Shown here: in pieces, positions 1-10,625 of the stretch
Position numbering within the stretch: the first letter of the stretch is position 1
Layout of the letters: each line of letters opens with the position of its first letter
Assembly: GCF_020073745.1 (NCBI RefSeq)
Contig: NZ_JAIRAU010000021.1
Coordinates: 1 to 56,001 of the forward strand
DNA length: 56,001 nucleotides
Source of the DNA: Nannocystis pusilla
Lineage (GTDB): Bacteria > Myxococcota_A > Polyangia > Nannocystales > Nannocystaceae
Direction: 5' to 3'
Program-made: the position numbers and the translations under genes
Notes under the pieces: generated by a model
Told to the model about the DNA's origin: nothing
What the model saw: the letters and a program-made list of their open reading frames with translations, nothing else
Database searches by the model: none

Positions 1-1
1 G

Positions 2-799
2 GGCGAGGATCCGGCGCGCGGGGTCGAGCCGCGGCGGACCGAACTTGGAGAGGAGGCGCCGAGCGGGGTCGACGAGGCGGCGAAGCTGTCGGCGGCGGCG
101 CAGGAGCGCCTCGACGCCGGCGACCGCGAGGGGGCGATCGCGCTGTGGCGGCGGGCGTTCCGGGCCCTGCCGGGCGGGTTCGGCTACGCGCCGCGGCGGG
201 CCGCCGCGGCCCTGGCGATCGCGGACGCGGAGGAGCGGGCGTTCCGCGAGACCGACGACCCGATGCGCCTGCACGCGGCCGTGGCGGCGCTCGACGCCTA
301 CCTCGGCGGGCTCGATCCGACCGACGACGAGAACCGGGCCAAGGTCGAGGACCGAAGGGCTGAACTTTTGGACATGTACCTGCGGGCATCCGCGCCGGAA
401 GGGCCGCAGCCGGCCCCGCCTGCCGCTCTGCAGCGCCGCGGGTTCGACCGCAGGGCCGGGTTCGCGGCGGCCGGGCTCGGGGGCGCGGCGGTGGTGGCCG
501 GGGTGGTGGCGCTGGCCGGCGGGCTGACGGGGCGCGCGGCCGACGACGACCTGCGGCGGGTGATCGCCCGCCCCTGCGAGGGCACCGATCCGCTCGACCC
601 GTGCGGCAGCGACCAGGCGCGCGAGCAGCAGAAGTCCGAGCTGGTGAGCGAGGGGCTGCGCGCCAACCGGATGGCGCTGGTCGGCGGGATCCTGGCCGGG
701 ACGCTGCTCGCGGCCGGCGTGGCGGCGCTGGTGGCCGGGGCGATCCGCGGGCGGGCGCGCGTGCAGGTGCGGACGGCGGGGCTGGTGGTGCGCTTCTGA
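2..799 (+). CDS. TPR-like protein with two C-terminal membrane segments (5' end missing)
   Basis: The reading frame is open from the left edge of the window, so the start lies outside. The visible 265 residues begin with a helical stretch that resembles a TPR unit (ERLDAGDREGAIALWRRAF). Two hydrophobic segments follow, near visible residues 160-180 and 222-246, separated by a charged loop containing a Cys pair (CEGTDPLDPC). Myxobacteria encode many such TPR proteins with paired C-terminal membrane spans; the exact role is unknown. Codon third positions are almost all G or C, as in its neighbours. A possible two- to three-unit trace of the 14-bp repeat lies near 356-392. The 3' end of the gene is copied in the tandem duplication that follows. 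Confidence 0.7.
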   Translation, partial: GEDPARGVEPRRTELGEEAPSGVDEAAKLSAAAQERLDAGDREGAIALWRRAFRALPGGFGYAPRRAAAALAIADAEERAFRETDDPMRLHAAVAALDAYLGGLDPTDDENRAKVEDRRAELLDMYLRASAPEGPQPAPPAALQRRGFDRRAGFAAAGLGGAAVVAGVVALAGGLTGRAADDDLRRVIARPCEGTDPLDPCGSDQAREQQKSELVSEGLRANRMALVGGILAGTLLAAGVAALVAGAIRGRARVQVRTAGLVVRF

Positions 800-984
800 G
801 GCGGGGCGAGCGGCTGGCGAAGCGGTGACGCGAGGCGGTGCGAAGCGCGGCGAGGTACGGGGCGCGCTGGCGCGGGCGGTCGGGGCTGGTGGTGCGCTTT
901 GAAGCGGCGCGAGCAGCTGTCTGAGCGGTGACGCGAGGCGGTGCGAAGCGCGGCGATGTACGGGGTGCGCTGGCGCGGGCGGTC
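778..984 (+). repeat. Tandem duplication of about 104 bp covering the gene 3' end
   Basis: Bases 778-881 and 882-984 are two adjacent copies, roughly 90% alike, that share the starting word GGGGCTGGTGGTGCGCTT and the closing word GGCGCGGGCGGTC. The first copy carries the last codons and stop of the upstream gene; the second copy is non-coding. A weaker third decay product may follow at about 985-1080. Confidence 0.85.
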
Positions 985-1596
985 GCGCATGGCGCAGCAG
1001 TGACACGAGGCGCGCCGAGACCGCGGCGCGAACGCTCCGGTAGCGCGAGGTGCAACGCGGCCGCGACGCCGCGCGGGATGAGACAGCGGCGCGAGCGCCC
1101 GCAGGGGGGAGACGCGTGACGAGCCTCGACCACGACGGCCGTGTGGGTGACCGGGTGCGGCGCCATCTGTACGAGGAGCGTTCGGGAGCCGGAGGTCGCG
1201 GGCGCGAGCCTGCTCGCCGACAGGGACTTGGATATCGAGCACGTGCGCCACCGACACGACGTGACCGCGCCACTGCGCGACCATCGACTGCATCCTGTGG
1301 CTCTGAAGCAAGTGCGCAACCGCCTCGAGCGAACCTGTCCTTCGAGGAAGTAGCCGACCTCGCACGCTCGACGGTGGTGCAGCAGGCACACGGCTCATAG
1401 CACTCAGCCCTCACGCAAAAGGATTGCTTGAGGGCCGGCAAGACGGCGAGGCGGTGGGGAGGCCCGCAGCGGTTATCGTCAGCCGCGCCGCGGCCCGAGC
1501 GCGGACCGCGCAAGCTGCGCAGCCGAGTATAGAGCACGGGTCGGATTTAACGTCCCTGCGGAGCGGTTGGGGCTCTCGAAGCACAAGTTGCTTCGC
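985..1596. other. Gene-free stretch
   Basis: No reading frame here looks like a protein on either strand, and the long antisense frames are shadows. A single ACCTGTCCTTCG word near 1333 resembles one unit of the 14-bp repeat family. Base composition drops in GC towards the right, matching the nuclease gene that follows. Confidence 0.5.
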
Positions 1597-1626
1597 TTGC
1601 GGACCCAAAAAACCGTGGTCTACACT
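1597..1626 (+). promoter_or_regulatory. Putative leaderless promoter of the nuclease gene
   Basis: TTGCGG at 1597-1602 and TACACT at 1621-1626 are separated by 18 bp. The start codon at 1633 lies 6 nt after the -10 box, where transcription would be expected to begin, so the mRNA is probably leaderless. No Shine-Dalgarno sequence is present. Confidence 0.4.
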
Positions 1627-1632
1627 GCAGCC

Positions 1633-3687
1633 ATGCGCTCGGACAGCCTGGCCCGCCTGATCGAGGCCGCAGAGCCGGACCAGTTGCGGCGGCTCGCGCG
1701 GCTTGTTCTGCGGCTATCCGGTTATGCGGACAGCCGCATTACTGACGGTCCTTACGACGGCGGCGCAGACCTCAGGGTTCTCGCCGCTGATGGCTCCGAG
1801 CTCCCCGAAGGTATTGCGGTCTCGGTAGAGCAGAAATGGGAGAACAAGCTGCGTGGCGACGCCGCCAAGGCCAAGGGCAAGCTGGGGCTATCGCGACTGC
1901 TCTTCATCAGTTCGCGCAGGATCCCCGAAGGCACTTTTCGTCCGGTGCAGCGGGACCTCCAGGACAAGCTCGGCGTGCATGTGGACCGCATTGATCAACA
2001 GGCCATCGCTGACATCGTCCTCGACAACGGCGTCCTGTCCGACGTGCTAGCGATCTTCGAGATCTCGCTCCCCACGAACGTGCAGCCGAAAGAACCTTCC
2101 GACCGCCGGCGCGACGCGGCGTTCGCCTACGCATTTTTCTCCCCGGACGTCCGCTCATTCCGTGACGTGGTGCGAGAGAAGAGCCTCCTGACCGCCCTTG
2201 CGCACGCGGGGGGCGCGGCGAAGATCGACGTCCTCTGTGCTGATGCCGCACGCCTGCTCGGCTCGTCCGCGGACGCGGCTGCGCATTTCTTGCCCGTCAT
2301 CGACCGCCTGCGCCGCCAGGGCCATGTTCAGGGCGTGAACGGCTCGGTGACGCTGAGCCCTGAAATGCGTTCGACGTACGCAGGCCTGCGGGCGCTGCGA
2401 GAGCAGGAGGAAGCCGCGCTGCGTGCCCAGCTTCGCCCGTTGTTGTTGAAGAACGGCCTACCTGCGCCCGACGATCTGCTCGACACCGTGCTGCGAAATT
2501 TGGGGGCACTGATCCTGCGGCACGTGGGTGGCTCGGATGCGCTCGAAGATCTGGGCGCGCAACTGCGGCTCTTCAGGCGCGAGTTGGAGGCGCACGGTCT
2601 GCACCGGGACTCGCGAGGCGACGCTCTCCTCCAGGAACTACTGGACGTCGCGCGCTTCTCGGAGCTGGGTCGGACGTTGGCAATGGGGACCCTGTATCGC
2701 GCCTTGACCAATCTGAAACAGGACGCGTTACTCGCCGCGCTCGATGCTCGCTCGCTCGCGCTGGTGCTCGACGCCTCCGTCGCTATCCCGATGTTCTGCG
2801 CGCTGTTCCGCCGACCCGTGCGCCAACGCTTCTTCGTGGTGGCACGGGAGCTTCATCGGTGCGCCCGCCGGCTTGGGTTTCCGCTCCAGTTGCCCGCAGT
2901 GTGGCTGGAAGAGATGGCCTCGCATCTGCTGAACGCCCGCCATTATCGCACCCTGATCAAGGCGCGCGTCAACGACCTGCGCCTGTCGCAGAACGCGTAC
3001 GTAGCTTACTTCGTTAATGAGCGAAACGAGCGGGGAGAGGGCGACTTCGACGCATTCCTCGCCAGCTTCGGCCTCCAGAAGGCCGTGGAGGCAAGGGCCT
3101 CTGGGGACTTCGAGGGCGCCCGACGAACGCTCGAGAATTTTCTGCGTCAGCAGCTGGCTCGCTACGACATCACCGTCATCGAGACACCGCTCCACGGCGC
3201 CGCCCTCGCGTCGGTCGAGAAAGCGTGGGACTGGGCGCGCCACGAGTTGAAGGTCGAGCGCCGCGACACGATGCTGGAGCGCCACGACAAGACGGTGCTG
3301 GCGTGGCTGGCGTCGCGAGCGACGGACGACCCGACGCACGCACCGCTCATCGTCACATGGGACCGCCTGCTCCGCCACGTTCAGCCAGAAGGGACGCCGG
3401 GAGGTGCTCTCGACCCGCTCGCCCTTGGCGAGTTGCTTGCCTTCGTTGGTGAGGAGGACCGCCCGAGCTTGACCGCGGAGTTCGCCGGCCTGTGGATCGG
3501 CGAGCGTGAGGCGGAGAAAAATGCCCAAGTCCTCGACACCCTAATCAAGTTCGCGCGGGAGGACATGTCCGACGCGGAGGTCGTGCAGAAAGTGCATGAG
3601 TTCCGCGCGCAGTGGCTCGCCGAACATCACGATGTCGCCGACGTAGCCGCCCTCGAGCGTGCCTGGCACAAGTTCCGGGGCGAGTAG
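1633..3687 (+). CDS. Putative PD-(D/E)XK nuclease fused to a PIN-like nuclease domain
   Basis: The 684-residue protein starts at the ATG just after a promoter-like box; an upstream in-frame TTG at 1567 is less likely. Residues 30-140 look like a restriction-endonuclease fold: a GGAD segment (Asp46), then VEQKW giving an E66-x-K68 pair, then a LLFIS strand. The middle section is helical with a winged-helix-like part. From residue 375 a PIN-like domain is suggested by LVLDASVAIP (Asp380), WLEEM (Glu426), RHDKTV (Asp552) and VTWD (Asp577). No signal peptide or membrane span is seen, so it should act in the cytoplasm on nucleic acid. GC and codon use are visibly lower than in neighbours, and the gene stands alone, which fits horizontal transfer and a possible defence role. 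The domain calls rest on motifs only. Confidence 0.6.
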   Translation: MRSDSLARLIEAAEPDQLRRLARLVLRLSGYADSRITDGPYDGGADLRVLAADGSELPEGIAVSVEQKWENKLRGDAAKAKGKLGLSRLLFISSRRIPEGTFRPVQRDLQDKLGVHVDRIDQQAIADIVLDNGVLSDVLAIFEISLPTNVQPKEPSDRRRDAAFAYAFFSPDVRSFRDVVREKSLLTALAHAGGAAKIDVLCADAARLLGSSADAAAHFLPVIDRLRRQGHVQGVNGSVTLSPEMRSTYAGLRALREQEEAALRAQLRPLLLKNGLPAPDDLLDTVLRNLGALILRHVGGSDALEDLGAQLRLFRRELEAHGLHRDSRGDALLQELLDVARFSELGRTLAMGTLYRALTNLKQDALLAALDARSLALVLDASVAIPMFCALFRRPVRQRFFVVARELHRCARRLGFPLQLPAVWLEEMASHLLNARHYRTLIKARVNDLRLSQNAYVAYFVNERNERGEGDFDAFLASFGLQKAVEARASGDFEGARRTLENFLRQQLARYDITVIETPLHGAALASVEKAWDWARHELKVERRDTMLERHDKTVLAWLASRATDDPTHAPLIVTWDRLLRHVQPEGTPGGALDPLALGELLAFVGEEDRPSLTAEFAGLWIGEREAEKNAQVLDTLIKFAREDMSDAEVVQKVHEFRAQWLAEHHDVADVAALERAWHKFRGE

Positions 3688-3818
3688 CGCGCCGCGGCCG
3701 TCCCAAATCCCGGCCGTCTGGTCAAGGTGGCCTGTGGCTGGCGACCTCGTGCCGTGAGTACTCGCCGCGCGGTGCGAGCTCTCCGATCTTCATCGACTCC
3801 TCCCGGGCGGTACCCTTA

Positions 3819-3840
3819 ACCTTGACGGCAGTGTCAAGGT
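3819..3840. promoter_or_regulatory. Orphan MerR-family-type operator
   Basis: ACCTTGAC, six bases, then GTCAAGGT form a perfect 8-6-8 inverted repeat. This is the shape of MerR-family metal or redox operators, which lie inside promoters with a long spacer. No merR-like gene or metal pump lies nearby. The site sits between the 3' ends of the nuclease and lnt genes. Confidence 0.5.
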
Positions 3841-3877
3841 CAAGCGGGAAAGCGCCGGGAGGCGACGCGCGCGGGCG

Positions 3878-5576
<1,699 letters not shown>

Positions 5577-5584
<8 letters not shown>

Positions 5585-7379
5585 CGGCGGGCAGGTCGCG
5601 GTGACGGATGTAGAGCTCGGCGAGCTGGGCGTCGTCGGCCCCGCTCGGGCAGCCGGTCATGAGGTCGGTGCCCTTCTGCGTCTTGGGGAAGGCGATGACG
5701 TCGCGCAGGCTCTGGGCGCCGCACATCAGCATGCTGAGGCGGTCGAGGCCGAGGGCGATGCCGCCGTGGGGCGGCGGGCCGTACTTGAAGGCGTCGAGCA
5801 GGAAGCCGAACTTCTGCTGGATCTGCGCCTCGGTCAGGCCGAGGACCTGGAAGACCTTGGCCTGCACCTCGGACTGGTGGATCCGGATCGAGCCGCCGCC
5901 GACCTCGTTGCCGTTGAGCACGAGGTCGTAGGCCTGCGCGAGGACCTGGCTCGGGTCGCTGTCGAGCAGCGGGAGCTGGTCGAGGCGCGGCGAGGTGAAC
6001 GGGTGGTGGGCGCTGACGTAGCCGCGCTCGCTCTTCTCGAACAGCGGGAAGTCGGTGACCCAGAGGAACCGCCACGGGTCGGAGCCCGAGTGCTTGACGA
6101 GGTCGAGGCTGTCGCGCAGCTCGAGCCGGAGGGCGTTGAGCGCGGCGTGGACGGTGTGGAGCGCGTCGGCGACGATGAGGATGACGCCGCCCGTCTCGGC
6201 GCCGGCGCGGCGGCTGATCTCGGCCTGGAACTCGGGCGTGACGAACTTGGTGAGCGGCGAGCTCCAGGCGCCGCCCTCCTGCACCTTGGCCCACGCGAGG
6301 CCCTTGGCGCCGCCGGACTCGCGCTTTTTGACCAGCTCGGTCAGCTTGTCGATGCGGCCGCGCGACAGCGGCTCGGCGTGGGCCGCGGGCACGCAGATGG
6401 CCTTCACGGCCGGGGCGGACTCGAAGATCTTGGCGCCTGACCGATGGGCCAGGTCGGTGATGTCCACGAACTCGAGGCCGAAGCGGAGGTCGGGCTTGTC
6501 GCTGCCGAAGCGCGACATGGCCTCGGCCCAGGTCATGCGCGGGAACGGGTCGGGCAGGGCGACGCCGAGGATCTCGCTCCAGGCGCGGCGGATCAGGCCC
6601 TCGATCGGGGCGAACACCCGCTCGGGGGTGGCGAAGCTGATCTCGACGTCGATCTGGGTGAACTCGGGCTGACGGTCGTTGCGCAGGTCCTCGTCGCGGA
6701 AGCAGCGGCAGATCTGGAAGTACTTGTCCATGCCGGCGACCATGAACAGCTGCTTGAAGATCTGCGGCGACTCGGCGAGGGCGTAGAACATGCCCGGGTT
6801 CAGCCGGCTCGGGACCAGGAAGTTGCGCGCGCCGCCCGGGGTGTACTTGACCATGTAGGGCGTCTCGAGCTCGAGGAAGCCCTGCTCGGCGAGGGCGACG
6901 CGCGTGAGCGTGGCCAGGCGCGAGCGCACGACGAAGTTCTTCTGCAGGCTGGGGCGGCGCAGGTCGAGGTAGCGGTGCTTGAGCCGCAGGGCCTCGCTGG
7001 CGTCGAGCTTGTCGTCGTCGGCGACGTTGAAGGGGAGCACGTCGGCGGGCGAGAACACCTGCAGCGCGGTGGCGTGGACCTCGATCTCGCCGGTGGCCAT
7101 GGCGGCGTTGGTGTTGTCGCCGCGGGCGACCACGGCGCCGCGCACGGCGACGCAGAACTCGCCGCGCAGGCCCTCGGCGGCGGCGTAGGCGTCGGCGTCG
7201 AGGTCCTTGCCGAACACGACCTGGGTGATGCCGAAGCGATCACGGAGCTGGACGAAGATCCGCGCGCCGAGGTCGCGGCGGCGGTGGACCCATCCGAAGA
7301 GGACCACGGTGGCGCCGACGTCGGCGGCGCGCAAGCTGCCGCAGTTGTGGGTGCGGCCGTGTTCGAGCAAGGTGGACAT
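5577..7379 (-). CDS. aspS: Aspartyl-tRNA synthetase
   Basis: This class II synthetase charges tRNA-Asp. At 600 residues it has the length of the bacterial type. It opens with the anticodon-binding OB fold (GWVHRRRDLG near residue 30) and then the catalytic core with motif 2 (FRDEDLRNDRQPEFTQ). A bacterial-type GAD insertion follows, then motif 3 (GIALGLDRL) near the C-terminus. The ATG start is supported by a TACATT box 8 nt upstream and no SD, suggesting a leaderless message. It is the first gene of an aspS-lnt operon. Confidence 0.96.
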
Positions 7380-7387
7380 GGCCCGGG

Positions 7388-7393
7388 AATGTA
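7388..7393 (-). promoter_or_regulatory. -10-like box of aspS (leaderless)
   Basis: TACATT on the minus strand lies 8 nt before the aspS start codon, without any Shine-Dalgarno sequence between. Confidence 0.35.
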
Positions 7394-7407
7394 GACGATG
7401 TTCGCGG

Positions 7408-8304
7408 TCAGTGCGAGCCGGTCCCGCGCAGCGGCGGCGCGTCCGGCTCGTCGGCGACGAATTCGCGGCCGTCCCAGCGGTGATACACCCGGATCACGCT
7501 GCCCGGACGAACGGTGTAAAGAGCGTAGGCGCCGTGACGACCTGGCTTTTGTGACAGATAGGTGCCCGAGCCGACGCCGTGGACCGGGACCTGCGCGCCG
7601 CCGGGGCCGGGCAGCCAGCCCTCGATGCGCCGGTGCTCGTGGCCGTGGAGGACGAGCTCGGCGCCGTGCTCGGCGATCACGGCCCCGAAGGCGTCGAGGT
7701 CGAGCAGGTCGTGGCGCGGCTTGGCGACGCCGCGGACCACCGGATGATGGATGAGGACCACCCGCGCCAGACCCTCGCCGCGCAGGCGGGCGAGGGCCCG
7801 GCCGAGGCGCGCCAGTTGGTCGTCGCCGACGCGGCCGACAGCGTACAGCGGCAGCGAGGGGATCGCGGTCGACAGGCCGACGAGGGCGACGTCGCCGAGG
7901 CGTTGCACGAACGGGTAGTCGCTGCCCGGCTCGCGCTCGCCCGCCATGAACGCGGACATGTAGTGCTCGAACCGGTGCGCGCGCGCCGACCCGCGGGTGT
8001 AGGCGTCGTGGTTGCCCGGGATGACGGTGACCGGCAGGCCGGCGGCCTCGAGGTGCCGCTGCACGTGCTCGAACTCGGACTCGAGCGCGAGGTTGGTGAG
8101 ATCGCCGGTGATCACCAGCCGCTCGGCGGCGTGCGCGTGGGCCGCGGCGACGATCTTCTGGAACATGCCGCCGTCGTACTTGCGGCCGCGGTTGAGCAGC
8201 AGGTTGACGCCGCCGGTCAGCCGCTTGTTGAAGAACCGCTGCGGGGTCGTGCCCGCCAGCTCGAGCAGGTGGATGTCGGAGCAGTGGACGAAGCGCAGCG
8301 GCAT
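7408..8304 (-). CDS. Calcineurin-like metallophosphoesterase
   Basis: The 298-residue protein carries the ordered metal-binding motifs of the family: CSDIH at the N-terminus, GDLTN, PGNHD, then HHP and GHEHRR. It is probably cytoplasmic, as no signal sequence is seen. The start is placed at the ATG giving MPLRFVHCSDIH because the family begins directly with this strand; the upstream in-frame codons fall within the 14-bp repeat array and encode nothing conserved. Substrate is unknown; the size fits the CpdA/YfcE-like group of small phosphodiesterases. It lies downstream of the cysH gene on the same strand. Confidence 0.85.
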   Translation of the reverse strand: MPLRFVHCSDIHLLELAGTTPQRFFNKRLTGGVNLLLNRGRKYDGGMFQKIVAAAHAHAAERLVITGDLTNLALESEFEHVQRHLEAAGLPVTVIPGNHDAYTRGSARAHRFEHYMSAFMAGEREPGSDYPFVQRLGDVALVGLSTAIPSLPLYAVGRVGDDQLARLGRALARLRGEGLARVVLIHHPVVRGVAKPRHDLLDLDAFGAVIAEHGAELVLHGHEHRRIEGWLPGPGGAQVPVHGVGSGTYLSQKPGRHGAYALYTVRPGSVIRVYHRWDGREFVADEPDAPPLRGTGSH

Positions 8305-8305
8305 G

Positions 8306-8388
8306 GGACAGGTGCTTAAGGGCAGGTTTGTAAGGACAGGTCGGTTCGGACAGGTCCGTGAGGACATGCCCCCGGGGGCAGATGAACT
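8306..8388. repeat. 14-bp phased repeat array A
   Basis: Six units have cores at 8309, 8323, 8337, 8351, 8365 and 8379, exactly 14 bp apart, mostly GGACAGGTCC-like with one CATG unit. The array fills the whole gap between the cysH stop codon and the phosphoesterase start, so it is both a 3' and a 5' element. Confidence 0.85.
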
Positions 8389-9133
8389 AGAGGTGGTGGA
8401 TCCCGCACTCGGTCTTGCCGGTGCCGGACCAGCGGCCGCCGCGCTCGTCGTCGCCCGGCGGGCGGGCGGTGCACGGCTCGCAGCCGATGCTGGTGTAGCC
8501 GGCGTCGAGCAGCGGGTTGTAGGGCACCTCGTGGTCGATGAGGTAGCGCCAGGTGTCCTTGCGCGTCCACGCAGCCAGCGGCGCGACCTTGACGACGAGG
8601 CTGCCGTCGCCGCGACGGGCGGTGCCGAGGATCGGGGTGCCCTGGCGCGTGACGGCCTGATCGCGGCGGATGGCGGTGATCCACACGTCGAGCCGGTCGA
8701 GGACGCGGCGCATCGGCTCGACCTTGCGGATCTCGCAGCAGGCGTCGGGGTCGCGGGCGAACAGGTCGGGGCCGTGGCGCTCGGCCTGGGCCCGGATCGT
8801 GACCAGCGGCTCGACGACGCGGATGTCGGCGCCCTGGGCCCGGAAGGCCTCGCGCACGGCGAGCGTCTCGGCGAACAGGTAGCCGGTGTCGATGGTGTAG
8901 ACCGGCACGTCGGGCCGCAGCGCGCGGGCGAGGTGGATCAGCGCGCAGCCCTCGGGCCCGAACGCGGAGCTGAGGCCGATCCGCCGGCCCGCGTAGTGCT
9001 CGAACACCCAGGCGAGGATGGCCTCGGCCGGCTGGCCCTCGAGCGCCGCGGAGCGCCCGGCCAGCTCGGACAGCTCGGTGTCGCTTTCGGCCTCGGAGCC
9101 GGCGCTGCCGGGGGCGGATCCGCGTTCAGTCAC
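8387..9133 (-). CDS. cysH: Assimilatory adenylyl-sulfate (APS/PAPS) reductase
   Basis: The enzyme reduces activated sulfate to sulfite in cysteine biosynthesis. The 248-residue protein has the PP-loop-type fold (SSAFGPEG near 55-62, DTGYLF near 82-87). The catalytic Cys is in ECGIH (Cys243). The pair Cys132-Cys133 and Cys218-x-x-Cys221 form the four-Cys signature of a [4Fe-4S] cluster, which marks the APS-reductase branch rather than E. coli-type PAPS reductase. The start is a GTG with a TACAAC box 7 nt upstream. No other sulfate genes are nearby. Confidence 0.88.
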   Translation of the reverse strand: MTERGSAPGSAGSEAESDTELSELAGRSAALEGQPAEAILAWVFEHYAGRRIGLSSAFGPEGCALIHLARALRPDVPVYTIDTGYLFAETLAVREAFRAQGADIRVVEPLVTIRAQAERHGPDLFARDPDACCEIRKVEPMRRVLDRLDVWITAIRRDQAVTRQGTPILGTARRGDGSLVVKVAPLAAWTRKDTWRYLIDHEVPYNPLLDAGYTSIGCEPCTARPPGDDERGGRWSGTGKTECGIHHL

Positions 9134-9140
9134 ACGGGGG

Positions 9141-9146
9141 GTTGTA
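9141..9146 (-). promoter_or_regulatory. -10-like box of cysH (leaderless)
   Basis: TACAAC on the minus strand ends 7 nt before the GTG start. Confidence 0.3.
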
Positions 9147-9153
9147 GCACCGA

Positions 9154-9711
9154 TCAGGGGCCGAGCCGCCTGTCGAGCGGGATGGTGATCATCACGCCGT
9201 CGATGCGGCCGATGGCGCTCTCGGCGACGACGAACATGCGGTAGGCCAAAAACCGCTGGTCCTGCGGTTGGCGCGCGATGGCGGCGTAATTGCCGGGGGG
9301 AAAGGTGCCCGAGACGCTGTAGCGGCCCTGGGCGTCGGTGCGGGCGTGCGCGATCTTGGGGCCGGGGTCCTCGAGGTTGAGCGAGACGCCGGCGAGGCGG
9401 TGGATCCCGACCTCGACGTCGGCGACCCCCATGCCGGGCTCGGACGCGCCTTCGCCCTCGGTGAGGACCTTGCCGCCGACGTGCACGACGCGCGATCCCT
9501 GGGCGTCGGAGAACGAACAGCGGGCGGCGTCGGGCGAGACGCCGCCGTCACGCAGGGGCGGCATGCGTACTTCGGGACAGGTCATGGTCCGCCCGTGGGC
9601 CTCCTGGTGCGGGTAGCGATAGCTGGGCCCGCCGCCGACGGTGACTCGGTTGGCGTTGCAGGCGAGGGACAGACAGAGGCCGAGCCCGGTAGCGAGCTGC
9701 CGAGGAGACAT
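9154..9711 (-). CDS. Lipoprotein with carboxypeptidase-regulatory-like domain
   Basis: The protein of about 185 residues starts MSPRQLATGLGLCLSLAC, a short lipoprotein signal with lipobox LSLAC, so it is probably anchored in the envelope. The rest resembles a carboxypeptidase-regulatory-like beta sandwich: ADVEVGIHRLAG, then TDAQGRYSVSGTFPPGNY. The start was placed at the ATG in front of this signal; the longer upstream frame encodes no signal. No enzymatic residues are visible, so it is likely structural or binding. Its start region faces the Bax-inhibitor-like gene on the other strand. Confidence 0.65.
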   Translation of the reverse strand: MSPRQLATGLGLCLSLACNANRVTVGGGPSYRYPHQEAHGRTMTCPEVRMPPLRDGGVSPDAARCSFSDAQGSRVVHVGGKVLTEGEGASEPGMGVADVEVGIHRLAGVSLNLEDPGPKIAHARTDAQGRYSVSGTFPPGNYAAIARQPQDQRFLAYRMFVVAESAIGRIDGVMITIPLDRRLGP

Positions 9712-9805
9712 GCCGGGAGTGTGCCCGGGCCGCCGGGCGGGCGCCATGGCGGTCGGGCGCCGCGCAGCGTTGACGAGGGGGTCGGGGTTGTGGCCTAGTG
9801 GCAAG

Positions 9806-10525
9806 GTGTCGGACCGCCTTCGCGATCCCCTGGGCATCGACCTGCACGCCGGCGTGGGCCGATTCATGCACTCGGTCTACGCGTGGATGGCCGCCGGCGT
9901 CGGCCTCAGCGCGGCCACGGCGATCGCCATCGGCAGCGCGCCGCGCCTGACGGCGATGGCCCAGGCGAGCGAGCTGCGGGTGCTGTTCTGGCCGGGGCTG
10001 GCAGTCTCGGTGCTGGTGGTCGGGGCCCGCCTGCACCGCCTGCCGCCGACCCTGGCCCGCGTCGCGTTCCTCACGTTCTCGGTGCTGCTCGGGGCGGCGC
10101 TGGCGTGGCTGGGCTCGGCAGCCGAGGTGACGGCGGAACAGCTCGGCACGGCCGCCGGAGTCGCCGCCGGGGTGTTCGTCGGCGGTTCGCTGGTCGGTTA
10201 CTACAGCCGCCGCGACCTCAGCCCGTGGGGCGCGGCGCTGGCGACGGCGCTGATCGGGGCGCTGGTCGCGATGTTCCTCGACTTCGCCTCGGCGCGGCTG
10301 CACGGCCCCCCGAGCCTGATGGGGCAGCCGGGGCTGCACGCGCTGCTGCAGGTGCTGCTGGCGGTGGTGTTCGCCGGGTTTGTCGCCTACGACGGCCAGC
10401 GGGTCAAACAGATGTACCGGGTGCACGGCAGCCGCGAGAACCTGGCGGTGATCGGGGCGCTCAAGCTGTACCTCGACTACGTCAACCTGACGCTGGCGAC
10501 GCTGCAGGTCACGACCTGGCAGTGA
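9806..10525 (+). CDS. Bax inhibitor-1 / YccA family membrane protein
   Basis: About 239 residues with seven hydrophobic helices. Family features include FMHSVYAWMAAGV at the first helix and the tail VYDGQ-like segment (AYDGQRVKQMY) followed by ALKLYLDYVNL, both typical of the BI-1/YbhL group. These inner-membrane proteins act as pH-sensitive ion leak channels or FtsH partners in other bacteria. The GTG start gives the expected short N-terminus; an ATG at 9746 in the same frame is an alternative. Confidence 0.85.
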   Translation: MSDRLRDPLGIDLHAGVGRFMHSVYAWMAAGVGLSAATAIAIGSAPRLTAMAQASELRVLFWPGLAVSVLVVGARLHRLPPTLARVAFLTFSVLLGAALAWLGSAAEVTAEQLGTAAGVAAGVFVGGSLVGYYSRRDLSPWGAALATALIGALVAMFLDFASARLHGPPSLMGQPGLHALLQVLLAVVFAGFVAYDGQRVKQMYRVHGSRENLAVIGALKLYLDYVNLTLATLQVTTWQ

Positions 10526-10625
10526 GGCCGGCGACACGGCCGGCCGGGTGAACGGCGGGCCCGAGCCCGCGGCCTTGGCATGGTTGCGCCTGCAACGATC
10601 CAGCAGGCGACGATGTCGCCCCGGC

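Noticed and set aside
298..1398. Long antisense open frame
   Set aside because: It is the shadow of the first gene plus GC-rich non-coding DNA; Arg/Pro/Ser-rich composition and no domain.
6433..6453. Two-unit repeat in aspS
   Set aside because: Only two degenerate cores in phase; could be chance.
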